Position numbers and translations under genes: made by a program
Part shown: positions 57,630 through 64,000 of the stretch, piece by piece
Numbering within the stretch: position 1 is the first letter of the stretch
How the letters are laid out: each line of letters begins with the position of its first letter
The notes under the pieces: model-generated
Told to the model about the DNA's origin: nothing
The model's database searches: none
The model's input: the letters and a program-made list of their open reading frames with translations, nothing else
Assembly (NCBI RefSeq): GCF_003576645.1
Contig: NC_044917.1
Coordinates: 2,623,103 to 2,687,102, forward strand
DNA: 64,000 bases
Origin: Ipomoea triloba
Taxonomy: Eukaryota > Streptophyta > Magnoliopsida > Solanales > Convolvulaceae
Reading direction: 5' to 3'

Positions 57630-58560
57630 TATATTTTTTGTACCTTTTTCATTACCATGAAAATAATATAATTTGTGACACTGACACTTTAAAAACAGTG
57701 CACCATTAGAAGGGAATGAATACCATATCAAGAGAAATCACAAAAATTGAGACCGAGTTACGTTTGATTAACACATGTAACTATTCAATCCATGTATGGA
57801 TTAGAGTGTCCACATTAGTAATTTTACACGATTTTTTAGAGTATATTTACCAACATGGAAGAGAGAGAGTGATGAAAGAAAATATGGGAGCTACTCCTGC
57901 AAAGAGGTGATTTTTCGCAGAAATGTGAAACCCACTACATGGCATTGCCATTTGTGCCGCTCACGCGTGATTGTCATGACTATGCCCGTGTGGGCGCGTT
58001 ACTATTTAGACCTTCTTCTTTTTCTTTTCTTTTTTTTTTCTCTAAAATCAGCTTTATTTTATTTTTTTCTTCTCTTTCATATTCTTTTTCCTCATCACAC
58101 TTACAAAAACTCCTCAATTTTTTTTTAAATCTCTATTGAGGATGCCCTTAACTCCCCTGTAAATATGATCGATTTGACAATTTTGGTCCGTAATTAAGAA
58201 TAATAACTTTATTGAAACAATGTTAAGTGGGTTATTACCAAGTTATTCTTATAATCCTACATAATTTGTGGGTTATTACAAAGGTAAAAAAAAACATTTT
58301 ATTAAATAAAAAATAATAAACTTCAACTAGAAATCAACAAGCATATATGTTGGGAGTCAAAGCTTAGCCATCATTGGCAGCATGTAACGACCAACTAAAT
58401 TGGATGAATATAATGCGAGGAAAGAGTGTTTCCCCCACAAAAGCCAAAACTTGTGCCACACTAATAGCTAGCTTTCCCAAATTCAATCACAACAAGTATT
58501 TGAGTTAGAATTTCTCAATCTAAACATTAATATTTTGTACATATATATATATTAATTTGA
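57630..58560. other. upstream region of the chimeric gene
   Basis: 57630-58250 is unique to unit C and has no recognised gene; a TTTTTCTTTT-rich stretch lies at 58010-58130. From about 58260 it is the duplicated GOST promoter-proximal region, including the (AT)n run just before the ATG. Confidence 0.5.
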
Positions 58561-58564
58561 TCTC

Positions 58565-59488
58565 ATGGAAAACCTCATCTTTCTACAATCATTACTTGCA
58601 ATCACAATCCTATGCTTCAACTATGGCGCCTGCGAGATCAAGAAAACAAACATCGTCGACGATTCCAGGCCCATCATCCTCTTCGAGCGCTTCGGCTTCG
58701 CCCTCAACGGCCACGTCACGGTATTTTCCAACAATTTGTACTGTTTTTTGCGAAAACTAATTCCTACTGTCACTCTGTATTGGGCTTGCATCGTTAATAC
58801 TGAGCCTTTTACAGATGAATGCAGTGTCATAATTCAGAATTAATTCAGTTAAATGATTTGGTATTTAAGTCGGTATGATATGTAGCAACTCTGATAGATT
58901 ACTCTATTGCACTGCACACACAAGTGATAATGCTCGATACATATATATCATATGGTGATGATATTGGAGTTTCTACAGGTACTCCAAGCCTTTGGTTGGA
59001 TGGTTCCAGCTGTTCTCGTATCAATGCTTTTAGGAACAGGGACAAATACAATTATCATGGCATTGGCGCTACCCTTAGCCCAATCTGCTATTTCATTAAT
59101 AATGGATGCATTTTCAGGAACATCCTATGACCGTGCAAGACCAAAGTCCAGGACAAGGAAGAGGCCATATGCCAGAGCCAAAACGAATGCTAGAACGAGA
59201 GAGGGAGAACAAAATACCCAGAACGGGAAGGGAGCTAGGGGATATGGATCAAATGAAAAGGAGGCGAAAACAACGCAAAGTTTTGGTGGATGGGATGAAC
59301 TAGACAACCCAGGGACTACATCTGCAAACAAAACGCCTAAAACAACACCAGCTCAGGATCCAAATAAAACCAGACTGCGGAGTGAAGGCAAATTGAGCCG
59401 GAGAATAAGCAAGAAAGAAACACCATTATTGTTGAGGCTACTCATCGCGGTCTTCCCATTCTTGGGATCCTGGACAAAGGTATTGTAA
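58565..59488 (+). CDS. candidate chimeric gene: GOST signal-peptide exon + plastid-protein exon 2
   Basis: The first 156 bp (58565-58720) match the start of the GOST gene and encode its signal peptide and first luminal residues, ending NGHVT. Here the homology jumps to sequence 3.5 kb further on in unit B. The deletion junction creates ACG|GTATTT, a plausible donor, at a codon boundary. At 58978/58979 the acceptor and phase-0 exon 2 of the plastid-protein gene are kept intact (510 bp with stop). Splicing 58721-58978 out would give a 221-residue in-frame fusion of a secretory signal to the hydrophobic and basic parts of the other protein. Without splicing the frame ends after 92 residues. Both the old promoter region and the reading frames survive, but expression is unknown; it may simply be a pseudogene. 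Confidence 0.5.
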
Positions 59489-62113
59489 TTCTACTGCATT
59501 GTTCTTATCTGCAACTGTATTGTAACTCTCACTATGCTTCACAAAGTTCACATAGCGTGTAAAGTTCTGGCCAAATTTAAATCTGAGTAACAGTATAAAG
59601 ATTAAATGTCAATTATGGTTCCACATTCAATTTATGCATGTGAAGTTTTTCTAGCCACAAATTCCAGAGATCTAGAGAAAACTACAAAAGGGAACCAAAC
59701 AGACAAAAGACCAAAATACAATGAGTTTTTAACAAGGGAACCAAATAGACCAAAGGCCAAAAGACAATGAGTTTTTAACAAGTTTGGATAGGAGTGGTGT
59801 GGCCTCAAGGGACAAGTTCTACTTTGATGTAAGTCCCCTATTGAGACATATATCTAGCAAAAATTTAGACCCAAAAAAATAATCGTCAGGAGGCTGGACA
59901 ATTGTTATACCATGGACTAGGTCCCCTATTAAAAAATTATGTGTTTATAGTTAACATATTATGTGATTGCAGTTAACAAATTATATGCCAGTAAATAAAT
60001 TGAAGGCACATAATTTGTTATGCACAAATTACGTGCCAGTTATCAAATTATGTACCAGTATATATGATCGAGTCTTTACAGTTGTAGTGTGAGTGTTTCA
60101 CCCAGACACTGGTCCTTTCACATAATGGGCCGCTTAATCAGTGTGATTTATTCATCCACTATCTTGTCGGGATTGAATCATGAGAGATGAGATAATTTTG
60201 CTTTTTCTTGGGTGAGAAAGAATAGCGGTATGGTCCAAAAAAGGAGTTTTGAGGCCAAGAAATCACCAGAGCATCCAAACAGTGGATTCCTGTATAACTG
60301 ATAACCATCAAGAAGGCACTGGTTCATATTCCACACAACCAGCTTTTATCTAACAGTGATAGAAGACTGTGCGGGGTCCATAGCTCAGAGCTGCAACATT
60401 GGACGGCCATTTCAATTCTGAGATAAACGCCAACACAATCTATTGTACGTGTAGTGTTCATCTTCCACCTCCGATAGGGACAACAGAAAGTGGTGTTAAT
60501 AATACAGAAAATATTAAAGAAATTGGGAATGGTATATATAGAGAGAGTCAAGTGGGCAGGGTGTTAGAAAGAAATTATTGGAGAATAAACAAATAAATCG
60601 GCATATAGTGTGAGTGTTGGATTTGGCCAAGGGTGACTAGGCTTGGATGGTTGTCCTTCAAGATCATCTCTGAATAGGTGTTAAGTGTCAAGTCTTCTAT
60701 ATTTATTCTTGATTAAAAAAAATTCTTTGCAATCAGGCGTTATGTACCAAATCTTTTGCACCTGCCATAGTTAGCCTAGCTAGGAATGAGCTCCCAAGTC
60801 CTATGTGTCTATCCTTGACCGGATGCTAGGTTCTCAATAGTGAGGTTTTTGGGGTGGTTTTTGAGGTGCCAAGTAGAAAAAAGAGGAGGGAAAGAGAAGA
60901 GAGAAAAAAGAAAAAAAACATAAAGAGGGGAAAACAGAGATTTGAAGGAGGGAAAAGAAAAATACAATGGCAATGACTCGCCAGGCTGGGTGCTATTGTG
61001 CGCGCAAGCAGCCATGCACGTTCCCTTCCTCTTCCTCTATGTCGCAGGACCCATAAAAAATCCCTCCCTTGTCGTAGAACCTAATATTTTCTCTCTCCTC
61101 TCTTTCTTCCTTCCACATTAGCTATGCTACTCTCGAAAACTATGCAAAATGCACTAATGGGATTAGGTTACGTCTATCCTTGACTAGGTGTCAGGTCTTG
61201 TGTGCCCATCTTTAGTAAGGTCCCTACACGTCTACAGCTAGGGGCTAGGCTAGGGCTTTAACTTGACGAATTTATCTATACAAATCTTCACAGAAAAAGT
61301 CTCAACATACCAGCAGTAAAGTTTATATACAGCCAACCCATTAAACCCAACAATGAGAATTCCAAAAGTGGGTAATAGGATTTTGATCTCGACATATTTT
61401 CAGTTGATTCGGTTGAAGTAGTAGATTTCACCATACATACAAATGGATGAGAATCAAATCTCTGTATGGTTGGACGTACATATATAAGCGCTTATTACCA
61501 CATCAGAAGAACTTATTCTCATCATATTCTGCGGTGTGGCATTGAGGATATATGATGCTGTCCATGCACTTACCCACATACATTTCTAAAGCTACAGTAA
61601 ACATTATTATGAGCTATAAGTAATTGTTATGATCAAATGATATGATTATCAGGCCACTACGCCAAAAACTATACCTGCTAAGGCGCAACTTTATTTCTTC
61701 ATATACTAACACTATATGGTGTTGGACTTGGCCCTTCACTGACCTTGCCAAAAAATTCTCTAACCACCGCTGAACCTGACTATTTATTGGTGTCCGTCCA
61801 ATATTTTTCATAGAAAATTATTACAAAATCAATTTCTTCCCGAATATACATTCAGATAGGAACTACGGGCTTTTTCATTAATTATGTTGAACCTAATCAA
61901 ACATCCTCGGCTCGTACTTATTATGTACATGTTACAACTTACAACTTACAATCAAGAAGTGAAGGATACACCTCATGATTAAACCAGACAAACCACAAAA
62001 ACCAAACCAGACAAACCTGCTACATTAAAGTATTACACTAAAAAGCACACTTTATAATATGATTAAAGAAAGCTAAGTAATTTGGTTGCTGTGGTCCATG
62101 CATTTGCAGTACG
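59489..62113. other. spacer between the duplication and AMT1
   Basis: 59489-60060 repeats unit B's 3' region and the truncated MITE. The rest has no supported gene. Related words (GTCTATCCTTGACTAGGTG, 60807-60830 and 61171-61195) and a GA-rich tract (60875-60965) suggest an old decayed repeat. The last ~100 bp should include the AMT1 3' untranslated region. Confidence 0.45.
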
Positions 62114-63515
62114 TCATACCGCCGACGGGTGGGAATTGTGATCCGGTGTGGGAGTATTGGACGGTTCGATTCTCCTCATTTTGATTCCCGGATAGTGTGA
62201 TGACGGGTCGTCTTCATCGTTATACGCATACGCAAACCCGCCGTGCCTCGTCAGATCCATTCCGCAGGTCTCATCTTCCGACGAGATTCTCAACAGATTG
62301 AGCTTGTGTAGCATGTAGAACAGCGGCCCCATGGTGGCGGAAACCCACCCGAAAATCACCAGAATCTGGATGATCTGCGCCGCGAGTAGCTTTCCCCCGC
62401 CGCCCATGAACAGCCCGTACGGGCGGCCCGGGAGGCCCGGGTAGACTTCGTTGACGTAGCTCTTTTTGGCGAATAAACCGGTGAAGATCAGCCCCCACGC
62501 GCCGCACCCGCCGTGGAGCTGAGCCGCCTCGAGCGGGTCGTCGTACTTGCAGACCGAGGCGAGCTTGTTGGCCCCTATGAGCACCCACGCGGCCACGAAC
62601 CCGCACACGATCGCCGCCCACGGCTCCACAACGGCACACCCCGAAGTTATCGCCGCGAACCCGCCGAGCAGTCCGTTGCACACGTCTATCACGTTCCAGT
62701 GCCCCACCAACAACCGCTTCCCAAACAGCGTCGTCAGCGCCGCCGTGCACCCCGCCAGCGTCGTCGTCACGGCCGTCCTCCCCACCGCGCTCCACTGCCC
62801 GTAATACGGACCGGCCTCCGTGTCGTACGCTTTCAATATCGTTAAAAACGAACCCGGGTTGAACCCGTACCAACCGAACCACAACAAGAAAGTCCCCAAC
62901 ACTACAAGCGAAGCGCTGTGGCCCCGCAGCGCCACGGACCGACCCGTCCGGTCGAACCGGCCGATCCTCGGCCCTTCAATCAACGCTCCCCATAGCCCGG
63001 CTATCCCTCCCACCATATGGACCACCCCTGAACCGGCAAAGTCAATCGCCCCAGACCCGAACAAAAGATCGTTGTCCGCTTTTGATGCGCTGGCCCAACC
63101 ATCACCAGACCAGAACCAGTGCGAAACTATTGGGTACACAAAACCGGTCAGAAATGAAGAGTAGATGAGGTATGCCACGAATTGTGTTCTTTCTGCTATG
63201 GACCCACTTGTGATTCCTGAACATAATAAATATTTTTAATTTTCTAGCATTTTTTTAACGAAACAAACAAAGAAAATAGGACAAAATATATATTAAAATG
63301 AAAAAAAAAACCTAAAAAGGTATGGTTGCTATAGTTTCTTGATAAAAATGTATTCGGCTTATGTGAGACTGTCTCACCAATCTGATTAGATTTTTAATTA
63401 ATGGGTCAAATATATGATTAATTTTGTACCTGCAGCAGCTATGGCAAAAGCCCATTGATAAAGGAAGTAGCTATAGTCAGCGTTAGGAGTAGGGAAGTGT
63501 TTGAGGCCAAAGAAA

Positions 63516-63547
<32 letters not shown>

Positions 63548-63579
63548 GAAAGCGAAGGCGAAGCCGAAGAGGTAATATG

Positions 63580-63619
<40 letters not shown>

Positions 63620-63620
63620 A

Positions 63621-63667
<47 letters not shown>

Positions 63668-63862
63668 GAAGCCGAGCTGCATGGCGAACACGAGGTAGGC
63701 GGAGAAGAGGAGGTACGTGTTGTCCACCGCGAATTTCGTGGCAGTCAGCTGGGCGGAGAACGCCGTGAACTGGCTGCAGATGAAGCTCGCCGCCCCCGTG
63801 GCGTTCACGGCTCCGCCCAGAAGTGGGCTCAGCTCGGCGGCGGAGCAGCTCAAAGAGGCCAT
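62114..63862 (-). CDS. AMT1-type high-affinity ammonium transporter
   Basis: Exon 1 (63862-63430) and exon 2 (63216-62114) flank a 213-bp intron (GCAG|GTACAA ... TCAG|GAATCA) that splits a Gly codon; the product is 511 residues. Eleven helices are expected. Landmarks include [34 protein letters not shown] with one conserved pore His, [15 protein letters not shown] with the second, and the C-terminal [14 protein letters not shown]. In that tail Thr467 corresponds to the residue whose phosphorylation closes Arabidopsis AMT1;1 trimers. The protein imports ammonium across the plasma membrane, mainly in roots. AMT1;1 genes are usually intronless and AMT1;2 has an intron, so this is more like AMT1;2, though the subtype needs a tree. 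GC content is high in this gene. Confidence 0.94.
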
Positions 63863-63932
63863 ATTTGTGGAATTGAAGAAAGAAGGTTTTGGAAGTGGAG
63901 CTAAATATGAAAAAGTCTGTCTCTATTGCGGC

Positions 63933-63942
63933 TATATATATA
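63933..63942 (-). promoter_or_regulatory. TATA box of the AMT1 gene
   Basis: A TATATATATA run preceded by GGCCTCTC on the coding strand lies 71-80 bp upstream of the ATG, which fits a 5' untranslated region of about 40-50 bases. Confidence 0.5.
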
Positions 63943-64000
63943 GAGAGGCCGTTCTTTTTATAGCATCATTCATAAGTTAAAATTTAATTTAATTTAACTA

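Larger units (their letters stand above)
51722..60060. repeat. segmental duplication, unit C
   Basis: The left flank resembles unit A and the rest resembles unit B: TH2 copy C, the GOST upstream region, the first 156 coding bases of the GOST gene, then directly the intron end and exon 2 of the plastid-protein gene. It ends inside the truncated MITE near 60060. Confidence 0.85.

Noticed and set aside
62271..63164. Several 85-203 codon frames overlapping AMT1
   Set aside because: They are out-of-frame or antisense to a well-supported GC-rich gene.
1..64000. CRISPR array, bacterial operon or organellar origin
   Set aside because: Spliced plant genes, LTR/SINE/MITE content and absence of spaced identical repeats show ordinary nuclear plant DNA.

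Overview
The window is nuclear DNA of a flowering plant, most likely a eudicot. Genes are spliced with GT-AG (once apparently GC-AG) introns, the proteins match plant families (MIK1/PXL-type receptor kinase, AMT1 ammonium transporter, bifunctional TH2 thiamin-salvage protein, DUF946/VPS62-like protein), and the AT-rich spacers are full of SINEs, MITEs, a solo LTR and microsatellites. I cannot name the species from sequence alone. Exon structures below were worked out by hand from reading frames, splice consensus and remembered family proteins; none has transcript support here.

Left part (1-16.9 kb): a repeat-dense stretch carries two divergently oriented paralogous C2-domain genes (2908-3981 minus; 9973-11040 plus). 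Around the first lie two copies of an unidentified ~1 kb repeat, one interrupted by a clean solo LTR with 5-bp target-site duplication. A double palindrome of about 306 bp, a 22-bp minisatellite, a ~205-bp tandem repeat and several MITEs follow. A two-exon DUF946 gene (13659-16463, plus) closes this part.

Middle (17-32 kb): a two-exon LRR receptor kinase most like MIK1/PXL2 (minus) and the eleven-coding-exon retromer subunit VPS26 (plus), then about 4 kb of spacer with minisatellites.

Right part (32-60 kb) is the most informative region. It is a nested segmental duplication with three copies of the gene for TH2, a TENA hydrolase fused to a HAD phosphatase (A 36.3-39.4 kb, B 41.4-44.3 kb, C 54.0-57.0 kb, all minus). 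Each copy is damaged differently. A keeps catalytic residues of both domains but is frameshifted. B has lost the HAD nucleophile, the TENA Asp and its targeting peptide. C keeps frame, targeting peptide and HAD nucleophile but has lost the TENA Asp. Between B and C lie a GOST/GPR107-type seven-helix membrane protein (46758-48321) and a probable plastid membrane protein of unknown function (48989-50991). Beyond C, a second copy of that pair has collapsed by internal deletion, leaving the GOST signal-peptide exon next to the membrane exon of the second gene, with splice sites that could join them in frame (58565-59488). MITEs and SINEs present in one copy and absent from another give empty-site evidence for insertion.

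Right end (60-64 kb): spacer, then a two-exon AMT1-type ammonium transporter (62114-63862, minus) with a TATA box. The genes are functionally unrelated neighbours, as is normal in plants; the only genes linked by history are the TH2/GOST/plastid-protein duplicates and the two C2 genes.
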